The position numbers and the translations under genes are program-made. DNA of 64,000 nucleotides from Caulobacter vibrioides (GTDB lineage Bacteria > Pseudomonadota > Alphaproteobacteria > Caulobacterales > Caulobacteraceae), in NCBI RefSeq assembly GCF_002858865.1, contig NZ_PJRR01000025.1, positions 62,001 to 126,000 on the forward strand. Reading direction: 5' to 3'. Below the pieces are notes generated by a model. It was not told where the DNA came from. It saw nothing but the letters and a program-made list of their open reading frames with translations, and did not search any database. This document shows, piece by piece, positions 42,863 through 52,200 of this stretch; positions within the stretch are counted from its first letter, which is position 1, and every line of letters begins with the position of its first letter.

Positions 42863-44452
42863 TCACTTGTACCGATACAACCTCACCCGCTGCACGCCGA
42901 ACTCGGTCGGCGGCAGGCGGATGTGGCGGCCCTGGTGGGTCTGGTCGCCGTTCAGCCAGCGGCCGTCGACCCACTGGCCGTTCTCGAAGCGCAGCTCGCG
43001 CACCGTCTCCAGGCCCACCGATCCGTCCTGGGTGGCGAAGGTCATGGTGATCCCGCGCCCCGCGACGATGAACTCGTCCGCACCGGTCTGGATCACCAGG
43101 CCGCCGTGGGCGGCGTAGTCTTGGCGGTCCTTGGGCGTCCAGGGATCGACCACGGTCACCGTGAAGTCCCAGGGGCCGAAGCTGGCCTTGCGCGGGGTGA
43201 GGTCGACCGTGCCGTCATAGGCCACCGGCGCGCGGAAGCCGCGCATGGTCTTGCCGCCGTCGTGGGTGGTGATCAGGGGCGTCAGCTGGTCCAGCAGGCG
43301 ATAGGCCGCGCCCAGGGTCTTCACGCCCTCGGGCGGCAGGTGCTCGATCGAGAACGGCGAGAAGCCGATCGCGTCATGCTCGCCGATGGCCCAGAAGGCG
43401 TTGCCCGGGGCGGGCGTCTTGCCGGCCTGGTCGGCCTCGGGGATGAACAAAGGCTGGTCGGGCCGATCGTAGGGCGGCATCCACTCGGTGAAGTTCGGGT
43501 AGTAGATGTCGGGGGACAGCATGTCCAAGGACGGGGCGGCCGCCCGCCACAGGTCGATCAGGTGGGGCAGGGGGCCGGCGCTGGGATAGCCGCCCGGAAC
43601 CGCGCCCGGACGCGGCAGCGCCGCGTTGACGAACAACGGCAGGTCGTAGGCCTTCTTGCCCGCCGCCGCCAGCGCCTCGACATAGCGGCCGAAGGTCCAG
43701 GCCTGCCACAGCTCGTCCGTGGCCAGCGACGCGCCGAACACCTCTTCCCAGGTCCCGGTCTTCTTGCCCTTGATCTGGCCGCTCAGCACCTTGAGGGCGG
43801 CGGCCGGCACGGGCTTGTTGAAGTCGGCCTCAGCGGCCTTGGTGCGGTCGCGCGCCTCCGGCAGCATGCCGATCTCGTTCTCGACCTGGACCATCAGGAC
43901 GGTGCGCTGCTGGCTGTCCACCGCCTTCAGGTGGGCCATCATCGCGGCGAAGGCCTTGGCGTCGGCGTCGCGGGTGGCCGGATAGGAGGCGCTGAGAATC
44001 TCGACCGCCTTGCCCTGGGCCGTGCGGGCGTAGGGGAAGCGGGCCGGGTCGCGCTTCACCCAGGCCGGGGTGTAGGTCGACATGCTGTTCTTCCAGGCCC
44101 CGAACCACAGCAAGACCAGCCGCATGTCGTGGGCGCGGGCCTGCTGGATCATCCCGTCCAGAACCGTGAAGTCGAACTTGCCCTCGACGGGCTCGACCTG
44201 CTCCCAGGCGACCGGGGCCAGCACGGTGTTGAGGTTGGCCGCCTTCATCACCGCCCAGTGGCCTGACAGGTCCTTCAGGTCCGAGCTCGAGGAATTGCCC
44301 AGCTCGCCGCCCAGGATCAGGAACGGCTTGTCATTGACCAGCAGGCGCTGGACGCCGTCGATCTTGGCGATCCGGGGTGCGGGCTCGGCGTGAGCGGACG
44401 TGGCGGCGAGGCCCAGGAGCAGGGCGGCGAGGGCGGGGGTGAGGCGATGCAT
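42863..44452 (-). CDS. GH35 beta-galactosidase-type glycoside hydrolase, exported
   Basis: 529 aa from the ATG at 44452, which gives the signal peptide MHRLTPALAALLLGLAATSAHA. GH35 barrel: LNTVLAPVAWEQVEPVEGKF, MVQVENEIGMLPEA with the acid/base Glu, and LFIPEADQAG with the nucleophile Glu. A C-terminal DUF5597-type beta domain (GRGITMTFATQDGSVGLETV, NGQWVDGRWLNGDQ) completes it. Substrates of this subgroup include galactose or arabinose side chains of hemicelluloses and pectins. A role in trimming substituted xylans or xyloglucan fits the neighbours, but this is inference. Confidence 0.9.
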   Translation of the reverse strand: MHRLTPALAALLLGLAATSAHAEPAPRIAKIDGVQRLLVNDKPFLILGGELGNSSSSDLKDLSGHWAVMKAANLNTVLAPVAWEQVEPVEGKFDFTVLDGMIQQARAHDMRLVLLWFGAWKNSMSTYTPAWVKRDPARFPYARTAQGKAVEILSASYPATRDADAKAFAAMMAHLKAVDSQQRTVLMVQVENEIGMLPEARDRTKAAEADFNKPVPAAALKVLSGQIKGKKTGTWEEVFGASLATDELWQAWTFGRYVEALAAAGKKAYDLPLFVNAALPRPGAVPGGYPSAGPLPHLIDLWRAAAPSLDMLSPDIYYPNFTEWMPPYDRPDQPLFIPEADQAGKTPAPGNAFWAIGEHDAIGFSPFSIEHLPPEGVKTLGAAYRLLDQLTPLITTHDGGKTMRGFRAPVAYDGTVDLTPRKASFGPWDFTVTVVDPWTPKDRQDYAAHGGLVIQTGADEFIVAGRGITMTFATQDGSVGLETVRELRFENGQWVDGRWLNGDQTHQGRHIRLPPTEFGVQRVRLYRYK

Positions 44453-44571
44453 GGTGAGGTCAGATGACCGCGGCTCACTTGTAAGATCAATATCGAAAGT
44501 GGCGGGTCGGGCGGAAATTGTTAGCGGTATCTGTGGGGCGTTTTGTCGGCCCTGAACGGGTGGGTTGGTGC

Positions 44572-44705
44572 GCGCCCCCTCCGTCACGGCGCTGCGCGCC
44601 GCGCCACCTCCCCCGTTTCACGGGTGAGGAGGACTGGCTCCCTCCTGCCCCGCTTGCGGGGGAGGTGGCACGGCGCGGATACGCGCCGTGACGGAGGGGG
44701 CGCGC
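44572..44705. repeat. Palindromic repeat, family A
   Basis: GCGCCCCCTCCGTCACGGC on the left and GCCGTGACGGAGGGGGCGC on the right with CCTCCCCC/GGGGGAGG stems. It fills most of the 324 bases between the divergent GH35 and FKBP genes; no other feature was recognised in that gap. Confidence 0.85.
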
Positions 44706-44776
44706 ACATTTTCGCCGCGAAGTTCGGGTCAAGGATGGCTACGGTGCCGCCACCGGAATCGAACCTCGAAAGACCC

Positions 44777-45283
44777 ATGCGCCTTCTTGCTTCCCTGGCC
44801 GTCACGGCCGCTCTCGCCGCCGCCGGCGCCGCCCATGCCCAGGTCACGCCCTCGGCCCCGCCGCAGCTGAACGCCGGCCCTTCGGCCGCCGCCCTCGCGG
44901 GCAAGGCCTTCCTCGCCAACAACGCCAAGGCGCCGGGCGTGGTCAGCCTGCCGTCGGGCCTGCAGTACAAGGTCATCGCCTCGGGCCCCAAGGACGCCCC
45001 CTCGCCGAAGCTGGGCGACATCATCAAGGTCAATTACGAGGGCAAGCTGCTGAACGGCGCGGTCTTCGACTCAAGCTTCGCGCGCGGCAAGGCGGCGATC
45101 ATGCCGGCCGACGGCCTGATCCGGGGCTGGCTGGAGGCCCTGCCGCTGATGAAGGTGGGCGACGAGTGGACGCTCTTCATCCCACCGGAGCTGGGCTACG
45201 GCTCGCGCGACATGGGCGAGATCCCGCCTGACAGCACCCTGGTGTTCCGCCTGAAGCTGGAGGGGATGCTGTCGGTGGATTGA
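44777..45283 (+). CDS. FKBP-type peptidyl-prolyl cis-trans isomerase, exported
   Basis: 168 aa from the ATG at 44777, giving the signal peptide RLLASLAVTAALAAAGAAHAQ. The FKBP domain covers the last 95 residues: GDIIKVNYEGKLLNGAVFDS, PADGLIRGWLEALPLMKVGD, FIPPELGYGS and DSTLVFRLKLE. It is expected to speed proline isomerisation during folding of periplasmic or outer-membrane proteins. The N-terminal 60 residues (FLANNAKAPGVVSLPSGLQY) resemble the linker of FkpA/Mip-like proteins without the dimerisation helices. Confidence 0.93.
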   Translation: MRLLASLAVTAALAAAGAAHAQVTPSAPPQLNAGPSAAALAGKAFLANNAKAPGVVSLPSGLQYKVIASGPKDAPSPKLGDIIKVNYEGKLLNGAVFDSSFARGKAAIMPADGLIRGWLEALPLMKVGDEWTLFIPPELGYGSRDMGEIPPDSTLVFRLKLEGMLSVD

Positions 45284-45287
45284 TTTG

Positions 45288-45410
45288 AAATCCTCCCCCC
45301 AGCGGGGGAGGTGGTCCGAAGGACCGGAGGGGGAAGTCCCGCTGAGCCGGCCTCTTCCCCCTCCGTCGTCTCTTCGAGCCGACACCTCCCCCGCTAGGGG
45401 GAGGATTTTC
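45288..45410. repeat. Palindromic repeat, family A (AATCCTCCCCCC type)
   Basis: AATCCTCCCCCCAGCGGGGG on the left and CCCCGCTAGGGGGAGGATT on the right, with the conserved GGAGGGGGAAG/CTTCCCCCTCC inner arms. Lies between the convergent FKBP and rutA genes, ending four bases before the rutA stop. Confidence 0.85.
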
Positions 45411-45413
45411 CAG

Positions 45414-46472
45414 CTACCCCCGGCTCTTCATCAGCGGCTGGATCTTCGTCCCGAAATCCTCCACCCCCTGGACGAAGTCATCAAAGGTCAGCAGCACGCC
45501 GGCGGTGCCCGGCACCTGCGCGATCTCGTCCATCATCCGGGCGATGCTCTCATAGCTGCCCACCAGCGTGCCCATGTTCAGGTTCACCGCCGATTCCGGG
45601 GCGGCCAGCTGCTGGGTGTTGGTGGTCGCGCCGGCCTTGGCGTTGGGGGCGGCTTGCTGCGTGAGCCAGGCCAGGGCCTCCTGGTCGGCGCCGTCGCGGT
45701 ACTTTTGCCACTTGGCCATCGCCTTCTCGTCGGTCTCGTCGGCGATCACCATGAACAGGATGAACGACTGGACGTCGCGGCCGGTCTTGGCGGCGGCGGC
45801 CTCCAGGCGGTGATTGACCGAGGCGAAGGCGGTCGGGGTGTTGGTCCCCTTGCCCAGGGCGAAGCTGTAGTCGGCGTACTGGGCCGTGAAGGCCAGGCCC
45901 TCGTCGGACGAGCCGGCGCAGATCAGCTTGGTCTCCTTGGGGTGCGGGCTGACCCGGCAGTCGTCCATGGTGAAGTACTGGCCCTTGAAGTCCGAAACGC
46001 CGGTCTCCAGCAAGTCCTTCAGCACGGTCGTGTATTCGGCCAGATAGTTGTAGCGGTCGGTATAGTGCGCCTCGCCGGGCCAGAGGCCCATCTGCGAGTA
46101 CTCGGCCTTTTGCCAGCCGGTGACCAGGTTCACGCCGAAGCGCCCGGGGGCGATCGAGTCGATGGTCGAGGCCATGCGCGCCACGATGGCCGGCGGGATG
46201 GTCAGGGTGGCGACGGTGGCGAAGATCTTGATCTTGGAGGTCACCGCGGCGAGACCCGCCATCAGGGTGAAGCTCTCCAGATTGTGCTCCCAGAACTGCG
46301 TCTTGCCGCCGAACCCGCGCAGCTTGATCATCGAGAGCGCGAAGTCGAAGCCGTACTTCTCGGCCTTCTGGGTGATCTCCTTGTTCAGCTCGAAGCTGGG
46401 CATGTACTGCGGCGAGGTCTCGGAGATGAGCCAGCCGTTGTTGCCGATGGGGATGAAGACGCCGACCTGCAT
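45414..46472 (-). CDS. rutA: Pyrimidine monooxygenase RutA
   Basis: 352 aa from the ATG at 46472; the frame extends upstream only into a repeat. Luciferase-like flavin monooxygenase: [20 protein letters not shown] at the N-terminus, [40 protein letters not shown] and [20 protein letters not shown] are characteristic of RutA. It opens the uracil ring with FMNH2 and oxygen to give ureidoacrylate peracid. It needs reduced flavin from RutF, which is not encoded in this window. Last gene of rutBCDA, and separated from rutD by a repeat. Confidence 0.93.
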   Translation of the reverse strand: MQVGVFIPIGNNGWLISETSPQYMPSFELNKEITQKAEKYGFDFALSMIKLRGFGGKTQFWEHNLESFTLMAGLAAVTSKIKIFATVATLTIPPAIVARMASTIDSIAPGRFGVNLVTGWQKAEYSQMGLWPGEAHYTDRYNYLAEYTTVLKDLLETGVSDFKGQYFTMDDCRVSPHPKETKLICAGSSDEGLAFTAQYADYSFALGKGTNTPTAFASVNHRLEAAAAKTGRDVQSFILFMVIADETDEKAMAKWQKYRDGADQEALAWLTQQAAPNAKAGATTNTQQLAAPESAVNLNMGTLVGSYESIARMMDEIAQVPGTAGVLLTFDDFVQGVEDFGTKIQPLMKSRG

Positions 46473-46498
46473 GGGATTATGGACCTTCTGAAAATGGG

Positions 46499-46620
46499 AA
46501 ATCCTCCCCCCAGCGGGGGAGGTGTCGGCTCGAAGAGACGACGGAGGGGGAAGCGGCAGGGGCGGCAGCACTTCCCCCTCCGGCGCTTCGCGCCACCTCC
46601 CCCGCTGGGGGGAGGATTTG
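46499..46620. repeat. Palindromic repeat, family A, between rutD and rutA
   Basis: AAATCCTCCCCCCAGCGGGG and the mirror CCGCTGGGGGGAGGATTTG with inner GGAGGGGGAAG/CTTCCCCCTCC arms. It sits inside the rut operon. Confidence 0.85.
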
Positions 46621-46631
46621 AGGACGCTTCA

Positions 46632-47432
46632 TCACGCCCCCTCCAGAAAACTCACCAGAGCCTCGTTGAAGGTCTCCGGATCGGTGACGGTGAAGCCGTG
46701 CCCGCCCCAGGCGACCTGCTGGAAGTCGGCGTTGGGCAGGCGGCCGGCCAGGCGCTGGGAGCAGCTCATCGGCACCAGCATGTCGTCGGCGCTGGCGCTG
46801 ATCAGCACCCGGTGCGTGATCTCTTCCAGCCGCGCGTCGATGTCGAAGGCCAGGAGGGCGTTGATCCTGGCCAGCATCACCTCGCGTGGCGGGAAGGCGG
46901 CCACATGGTGGGCCTCCTCGGCCATCAGCCGGGTGTGGTTCCGCGAGATCCAGTCGGCCGGATAGAGGAAGATCGGCTGGGCGTGGACGTAGGCCTCAGG
47001 ACCCGTGTCGTTCAGCAGGTGGAGGCGGGTGTCGAAACAGCGCCGGATGTGCGGATCGGGCCGGCTCCAGCCGTTGACGACGACCAGTTTGCCCAGGCGA
47101 TCCGGATGGTCCAGCGCCAGTTGCAGCCCCGCATTGCCGCCCGCCGCGTGACCGACCACATGGGCCTTGGCCAGGCCCAGGGCGTCCATGACCTTGACCA
47201 TGTCATCGGCCATGTGGGCGAGCGTGTAGCGGGGCGGCAGGTCGCGAACGCTGCGGCCCGTGCCGCGATGATCATAGGTGACCACCGGCCAGCGCTGGGT
47301 CAGGGCCTGCATCTGCGGCGCCCAGAACGCGCCCGAGCCGCCCAGGCCCGACGACAGCAGCACGACCTCGCGCCCGGCGACGGGTCCGCCATGGAGTTCG
47401 TAGTGCAGGCCGTCGACGGTTCCGGTGGTCAT
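46632..47432 (-). CDS. rutD: RutD, alpha/beta-hydrolase-fold protein of the Rut pathway
   Basis: 266 aa. The alpha/beta hydrolase fold is clear: LLSSGLGGSGAFWAPQMQAL, VVTYDHRGTGRS, VGHAAGGNAGLQLALDHPDR and WGGHGFTVTDPETF with the C-terminal His. The nucleophile elbow reads GHAAG, with Ala where most hydrolases have Ser; RutD proteins share this, so it is a family feature. RutD is thought to speed conversion of aminoacrylate or carbamate intermediates. It starts 5 bases after the rutC stop codon, so the two are translationally linked. Confidence 0.93.
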   Translation of the reverse strand: MTTGTVDGLHYELHGGPVAGREVVLLSSGLGGSGAFWAPQMQALTQRWPVVTYDHRGTGRSVRDLPPRYTLAHMADDMVKVMDALGLAKAHVVGHAAGGNAGLQLALDHPDRLGKLVVVNGWSRPDPHIRRCFDTRLHLLNDTGPEAYVHAQPIFLYPADWISRNHTRLMAEEAHHVAAFPPREVMLARINALLAFDIDARLEEITHRVLISASADDMLVPMSCSQRLAGRLPNADFQQVAWGGHGFTVTDPETFNEALVSFLEGA

Positions 47433-47436
47433 GCGG

Positions 47437-47826
<390 letters not shown>

Positions 47827-47854
47827 GGGGGTCTCTCTCGTTGGTTTAGGCCCT

Positions 47855-47967
47855 GCGTCCTTCGAGGCCCGCTTAGGAGCGGGCGCCTCAGGATGAGGTG
47901 TTCAGTACGGCTTGCTCAGTCTTCCTCATCCTGAGGTGCGAGCCGAAGGCGAGCCTCGAAGGACGCA
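47855..47967. repeat. Palindromic repeat, family C (TGCGTCCTTCGAGG type)
   Basis: CTGCGTCCTTCGAGGCCCGC on the left and GAGCCTCGAAGGACGCA on the right; inner arms GCCTCAGGATGAGG and CCTCATCCTGAGGTGC. It occupies the intercistronic gap between rutB and rutC. Confidence 0.85.
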
Positions 47968-47974
47968 CGGCGTC

Positions 47975-48691
47975 TCAACTCGGCGCCAACTGCCCGAACG
48001 TCCCCTTGAAATCCGCCGTGGTCGACACCCAGCCGAAGAAGGTCTCGATGTTGAACAGGGCGGCCTTCTGGACGAAGTCGGGGCCGGCCTGGTGGGTGGC
48101 GTCCTCCAGCACGGTTCCGAAATATTCCAGCATGAAGCCGTCGCGCAGGGTCGACTCGACGCACACGTTCGTGGCGATGCCGGTGAAGACCAGATGGCGG
48201 ATGCCGCGCGCCCGCAGCACGCTGTCCAGCTGGCTGTTGAAGAAGCCCGAATAGCGTGTCTTGTGCAGGCGGATGTCGCCCGGCTGGGGCGTCAGATCGT
48301 CGACCAGCTCATAGTCCCACTGGCCGCGCGCCAAGAGCTTGCCCTGCAGCTCGGGGCGGGCGCGCATGGTCTTCAGCGCATTGGACTTCCACCAGTTGGG
48401 CGAGCCGGGGCCGCCGGCCTCGACGTAGCCGTCGTCCCAGCCGTTCTGGAAATAGATCACGGTCATGCCGGCGCTGCGGGCCACCTCCAGCACGCCCTTG
48501 ATCTCGTGGATCACCTTGGCCGCGCCCGAGATATCGAAGCCCGCCAGATCCAGATAGCCGCCGGGCGAGGCGTAGGCGTTCTGCATGTCGATGACGATCA
48601 CCGCGGTGGTCTTCGGGTCCACCGGCAGGGGCTCGGGCCGCGCCGGCAGCATGACGCAGCCAGGCGAGAGCGGGGTGATCGGAGAGCTCAT
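47975..48691 (-). CDS. rutB: Ureidoacrylate amidohydrolase RutB
   Basis: 238 aa from the ATG at 48691 (AAGGAG upstream on the minus strand). Isochorismatase-like hydrolase with the catalytic triad in [15 protein letters not shown] (Asp), [12 protein letters not shown] (Lys) and [16 protein letters not shown] (Cys). RutB hydrolyses the ureidoacrylate made by RutA to give aminoacrylate and carbamate. As first gene of the operon it is divergent from rutR, and the RutR-type operator lies about 80 bases upstream. Confidence 0.93.
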   Translation of the reverse strand: MSSPITPLSPGCVMLPARPEPLPVDPKTTAVIVIDMQNAYASPGGYLDLAGFDISGAAKVIHEIKGVLEVARSAGMTVIYFQNGWDDGYVEAGGPGSPNWWKSNALKTMRARPELQGKLLARGQWDYELVDDLTPQPGDIRLHKTRYSGFFNSQLDSVLRARGIRHLVFTGIATNVCVESTLRDGFMLEYFGTVLEDATHQAGPDFVQKAALFNIETFFGWVSTTADFKGTFGQLAPS

Positions 48692-48771
48692 CAACGCGGC
48701 TCCTTGTGATTTGCGACAGGCATGGAATACCATCTCGCGTAACGTTGCAATCCGAACCGTTCGGTCCAAGT

Positions 48772-48787
48772 TTGACCAAATGGTCCA
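48772..48787. promoter_or_regulatory. RutR operator TTGACCAAATGGTCCA
   Basis: Matches the RutR consensus TTGACCA-NN-TGGTCAA at all but one defined base. It lies 14 bases upstream of the rutR start codon and between the divergent rutB and rutR genes, so RutR probably represses both and is released by uracil or thymine. Confidence 0.85.
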
Positions 48788-48800
48788 GATCTGAGGGGCC

Positions 48801-49568
48801 ATGGCCGACCCGATCGCCAAGACCGTCAAGCCGCCGCGCGGGGCCGCCGCGCGTCCGGCCGTCAAGGGGGCGTCCGGCGCCCGCAAGCTGGTCAAGGCCG
48901 CCCAAAGCGTGGGCGAAGCCGGCGACGGCGGGGCGGCCGGCGGGGCCCGCCCGCCGGGTCCGCGAGAACGGGCCGGCGAGGCCCGCCGCGCCGCCATCCT
49001 CAAGGCCGCCCTGGCCGTCTTCGCCCGTCTGGGACCCGAGGGCGCCAGCGTCGAGGCCATCGCCCAGGCGGCCGGGGTCTCCAAGCCCAACCTGCTGTAC
49101 TATTACCCGTCCAAGGACGCCCTCTATCTGGCGGTGCTGGAGCAGGGGCTGGCGCTGTGGCTCTCGCCCTTGGGGCGCTTCACCGAGGCCGACGATCCGG
49201 CCGAAGCCATCGCCGCCCTGATCGCCGCCAAGCTGGAGATGAGCCGCGACCACCCCGAGGTCTCGCGCCTGTTCGCCCTGGAGATGCTGCGCGGGGCGCC
49301 GTTGCTCAAGCCCGTGCTGTCGGGTCCCCTGAAGGCGGTGTTCGAGGCCAAGTGCGCGGTCATCGCCGCCTGGGTCGCGGCGGGCAAGCTGGCGCCCGTC
49401 GATCCGCCGCACCTGATCTTCGCGATCTGGGCCCTGACCCAGCACTATGCCGACTTCGCCGTCCAGGTGCGGGCGCTCAGCGGCAAGAGCCTGTCCGACC
49501 GGACGTTCATGGACGAGACTCGCGCGGCCGTGACCGCCCTGGTGCTGCACGGCGCGCTGCCGCACTGA
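48801..49568 (+). CDS. rutR: TetR-family regulator RutR with long N-terminal extension
   Basis: 255 aa. The first about 55 residues are Ala/Pro/Lys-rich ([36 protein letters not shown]) and have no counterpart in E. coli RutR (212 aa). Then comes the helix-turn-helix [40 protein letters not shown], and a RutR-type ligand domain ([37 protein letters not shown]). The operator 14 bases upstream supports autoregulation. An internal start such as a GTG or ATG near the HTH was looked for but no better ribosome binding site was seen. Confidence 0.9.
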   Translation: MADPIAKTVKPPRGAAARPAVKGASGARKLVKAAQSVGEAGDGGAAGGARPPGPRERAGEARRAAILKAALAVFARLGPEGASVEAIAQAAGVSKPNLLYYYPSKDALYLAVLEQGLALWLSPLGRFTEADDPAEAIAALIAAKLEMSRDHPEVSRLFALEMLRGAPLLKPVLSGPLKAVFEAKCAVIAAWVAAGKLAPVDPPHLIFAIWALTQHYADFAVQVRALSGKSLSDRTFMDETRAAVTALVLHGALPH

Positions 49569-49744
49569 GGGGGCGAGAGGGCTTTGCCCACTTCGCGCGC
49601 ACCCTAACGCTCCGGGCGCCGATAATTCGGCGCGTCGCTCACAAGCTTTGCCGCATTGCGGCGCCGGGACTCGCGCCGGCCGGCCCGCCCGTGCGCCCCT
49701 AGGCCCGCACCGCCTTGTACGGCGGTTCGGTGGGGATCAGTTTC

Positions 49745-51340
49745 ATGCAATCGGGCGCTCGCACGCCGACCCGGCGTCAGCTTCTTTCCGCCATCGCCAA
49801 GGTCGGCGGCACGGCGGCCCTTTACCAGGCCATGACCTCGCTGGGCCACGCGGCCGAGACGCGCTTTCCGGGCCCGCCCAACCTGCAAGGCGCGCGGCCC
49901 GGCGCCAGCGTCGTCGTGCTGGGCGCGGGCCTGGCCGGCTTGCTGGCCGCGTTCGAGCTGCGCAAGGCCGGCTACAAGGTTCAGATCCTGGAGTTCCAGA
50001 ACCGCCCCGGCGGCCGCAACTGGTCGCTTCGCGGCGGCGACACCTACACTGAGCTGGGCGGCGCGACCCAGAAGGTCGGCTATGCGGCCGGCAACTACTT
50101 CAACCCCGGCCCCTGGCGCATTCCCCACCACCACCGGACCCTGCTGCACTACTGCAAGCAGTTCGGCGTGGCCCTGGAGCCGTTCATCCAGTTCAACCAT
50201 TCGGGCTGGATCCACTCGTCCCAGGCCTTCGGCGGCAAGCCGGTGCGCTTCAACGCCGCCGCCGCCGACTTCGAGGGCAATATCGCCGAGCTCCTGGCCA
50301 AGTCGGTCAACGCCAAGGCCCTGGACGACGCGGTCACGCCCGAGGACCGCGAGCGCCTGCTGGAAGCCCTGAAGGGCTGGGGCATGCTGGACAAGGACTA
50401 CAAGTACGCCGCCTCGCTGCGCACCTCGTCGCACCGGGGCTTCAAGCGGCCCGGCGGCGGCGGGGTGGACGGCGCGCCGATCCCGTCCGACGACCTCTAC
50501 AGCCTGCACGACGTCTTGGACCCGCAGGTCTGGACCTCGATGGGCTTCTTCATGAACCACGAGATGCAGACCACCATGTTCCAGCCGGTGGGCGGCATGG
50601 ACATGATCGGCAAGGCCTTCGCCAAACAGGTCGAGGGTCTGATCACCTACAACGCCAAGGTCAGCAAGATCGCCCAGGACGACAAGGGCGTGGTCGTCAC
50701 CTACGCCGACACCGTCACGGGCAAGGTCACCGAGGCCAAGGGCGACTGGTGCGTCTGTACGATCCCGCTGGGGATCCTCGGCCAGATGGATCTCGCCGTC
50801 ACCGACGAGATGATGGCCGCGATCAAGGCCGTGCCCTATTCCGGTCAGGTCAAGATGGGCCTGGAGATGAACCGTCGCTTCTGGGAGGAGGACGACGACA
50901 TCTACGGTGGCCACAGCTTCACCGACCAGGAGATCGGCCTGATCTCCTATCCCAACAACAACCTGTTCCAGGACGGTCCGGCCGTGCTGCTGGGGGCCTT
51001 CGCCCGCGACCTCGGCGCCTTCCGCCTGGCCGGCATGACGCCCGAGCAGCGGATCGAGGTGGCCCTGGCGCAAGGCTCGGTGATCCACCCCAAGAGCTAC
51101 CGCAAGGAGTTCCGCACCGGCGCCTCGGTGGCCTGGAGCCGCGTGCCTTGGACCCTGGGCTGCTGCGCCCGCTGGAACGAGGAGACGCGCAAGCAGCACT
51201 ACCAGACCCTGGTGGCCATGGACCGCCGGATCGTCCTGGCCGGCGAGCACGCCTCCTACGTCGGCTGCTGGATGGAGGGGGCGCTGCTGTCGTCCCTCGA
51301 CGCCATCACCCGCCTGCACAAACGCGCCCTGAGCGCCTGA
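49745..51340 (+). CDS. Tat-exported flavin amine oxidase
   Basis: 531 aa from the ATG at 49745. N-terminal Tat motif TRRQLLSAIAKVGGTAALYQ. FAD-binding VVVLGAGLAGLLAAFELRKA, then LEFQNRPGGRNWSLRGGDTY (amine oxidase signature) and the C-terminal FAD loop RIVLAGEHASYVGCWMEGAL. Family: flavin-containing monoamine oxidase/L-amino acid oxidase. The cytochrome c gene 14 bases downstream suggests it passes electrons to the respiratory chain rather than to oxygen. Substrate unknown; polyamines, amino acids or aromatic amines are possible. Confidence 0.9.
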   Translation: MQSGARTPTRRQLLSAIAKVGGTAALYQAMTSLGHAAETRFPGPPNLQGARPGASVVVLGAGLAGLLAAFELRKAGYKVQILEFQNRPGGRNWSLRGGDTYTELGGATQKVGYAAGNYFNPGPWRIPHHHRTLLHYCKQFGVALEPFIQFNHSGWIHSSQAFGGKPVRFNAAAADFEGNIAELLAKSVNAKALDDAVTPEDRERLLEALKGWGMLDKDYKYAASLRTSSHRGFKRPGGGGVDGAPIPSDDLYSLHDVLDPQVWTSMGFFMNHEMQTTMFQPVGGMDMIGKAFAKQVEGLITYNAKVSKIAQDDKGVVVTYADTVTGKVTEAKGDWCVCTIPLGILGQMDLAVTDEMMAAIKAVPYSGQVKMGLEMNRRFWEEDDDIYGGHSFTDQEIGLISYPNNNLFQDGPAVLLGAFARDLGAFRLAGMTPEQRIEVALAQGSVIHPKSYRKEFRTGASVAWSRVPWTLGCCARWNEETRKQHYQTLVAMDRRIVLAGEHASYVGCWMEGALLSSLDAITRLHKRALSA

Positions 51341-51354
51341 TCGGGAGCCCTGAC

Positions 51355-51756
51355 ATGCGTAAGCTTCTTCTGCTGACGGCGACCCTGATGGCCGCCCCCG
51401 CTTTTGCACAAGACTCTGCCGGCGGGGTGGTGCGGGTCGAAAAGCCCGTCACCGGCGAGCAGGTCTATGGCGCGGTCTGCCAGGCCTGCCACATGGCCGA
51501 CGCCAAGGGCGCGGTCGGGGCGGGGACCATTCCGGGCCTCGCCTCAAACCCCAAGCTGGCCGGGGCGGCCTATCCGATCATGGTCGTGGCGCGCGGCCAG
51601 GGCGCCATGCCCGGCTTCGCCGGCTCGCTCAGCAACGCCCAGATGGCCGAGGCGGTGACCTATGTCCGCACCCACTTCGGCAACAGCTACGCCAAGCCGG
51701 TGACGGAAGCGGATGTGGCCAAGTTCGCCAAGCCGCCGAGCGCCGGGGGGCACTAG
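51355..51756 (+). CDS. c-type cytochrome, partner of the amine oxidase
   Basis: 133 aa from the ATG at 51355, 14 bases after the amine oxidase stop codon. Signal peptide MRKLLLLTATLMAAPAFA. Haem-binding CQACH around residue 43 and the distal Met ligand probably in GQGAMPGFAG. Class I cytochrome c domain (EAVTYVRTHFGN C-terminal helix). It is expected to accept electrons in the periplasm from the oxidase next door and hand them to a terminal oxidase. Confidence 0.92.
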   Translation: MRKLLLLTATLMAAPAFAQDSAGGVVRVEKPVTGEQVYGAVCQACHMADAKGAVGAGTIPGLASNPKLAGAAYPIMVVARGQGAMPGFAGSLSNAQMAEAVTYVRTHFGNSYAKPVTEADVAKFAKPPSAGGH

Positions 51757-51772
51757 AGGGGGGAGCGAGTGA

Positions 51773-51952
51773 TTTCTCCTCCCCCTCTGGGGGAGGGGGA
51801 CCAGCGAAGCTGGTGGAGGGGCCCTGTGCGGTGGCGCTACATCCTGTGGCCGGCGGATCAGCCGAGTTCTGAAATCGCCGGAGGGGCTATGCCGTTCGGC
51901 TGGCCCCTCCACCGGCGTTCGCCGGTCCCCCTCCCCCGGTGGGGGAGGAGAG
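51773..51952. repeat. Palindromic repeat, long family A variant, tandem copy 1
   Basis: 180 bases with outer arms CTCCTCCCCCTCTGGGGGAG and CCCCGGTGGGGGAGGAG. It is identical to the copy starting at 52005 except for one base in the middle (C/T in GTGGCGYTACATCC). Inner stems GACCAGCGAAGCTGGTGG and CCACCGGCGTTCGCCGG. Confidence 0.9.
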
Positions 51953-52004
51953 GTGTTCGCCAGGGCCAAGTCTCCCGCAGTCGGGCGTTGAAGAGGCCGA
52001 CTTG

Positions 52005-52184
52005 TTTCTCCTCCCCCTCTGGGGGAGGGGGACCAGCGAAGCTGGTGGAGGGGCCCTGTGCGGTGGCGTTACATCCTGTGGCCGGCGGATCAGCCGAGTT
52101 CTGAAATCGCCGGAGGGGCTATGCCGTTCGGCTGGCCCCTCCACCGGCGTTCGCCGGTCCCCCTCCCCCGGTGGGGGAGGAGAG
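52005..52184. repeat. Palindromic repeat, long family A variant, tandem copy 2
   Basis: Second copy, 232 bases downstream of the first in the same orientation, separated by a 52-base unique spacer. The near-identity points to a recent duplication or gene conversion. Confidence 0.9.
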
Positions 52185-52200
52185 CGGTTCTTGTGTTTGA

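Noticed and set aside
44543-44776. N-terminal extension of the FKBP gene
   Set aside because: It runs through a family A repeat and gives an Arg-rich sequence; the ATG at 44777 gives a proper signal peptide.
46632-47432. RutD as an inactivated hydrolase because the nucleophile Ser is Ala
   Set aside because: GHA-type elbows are normal in RutD proteins, so the Ala is a family feature and not damage.
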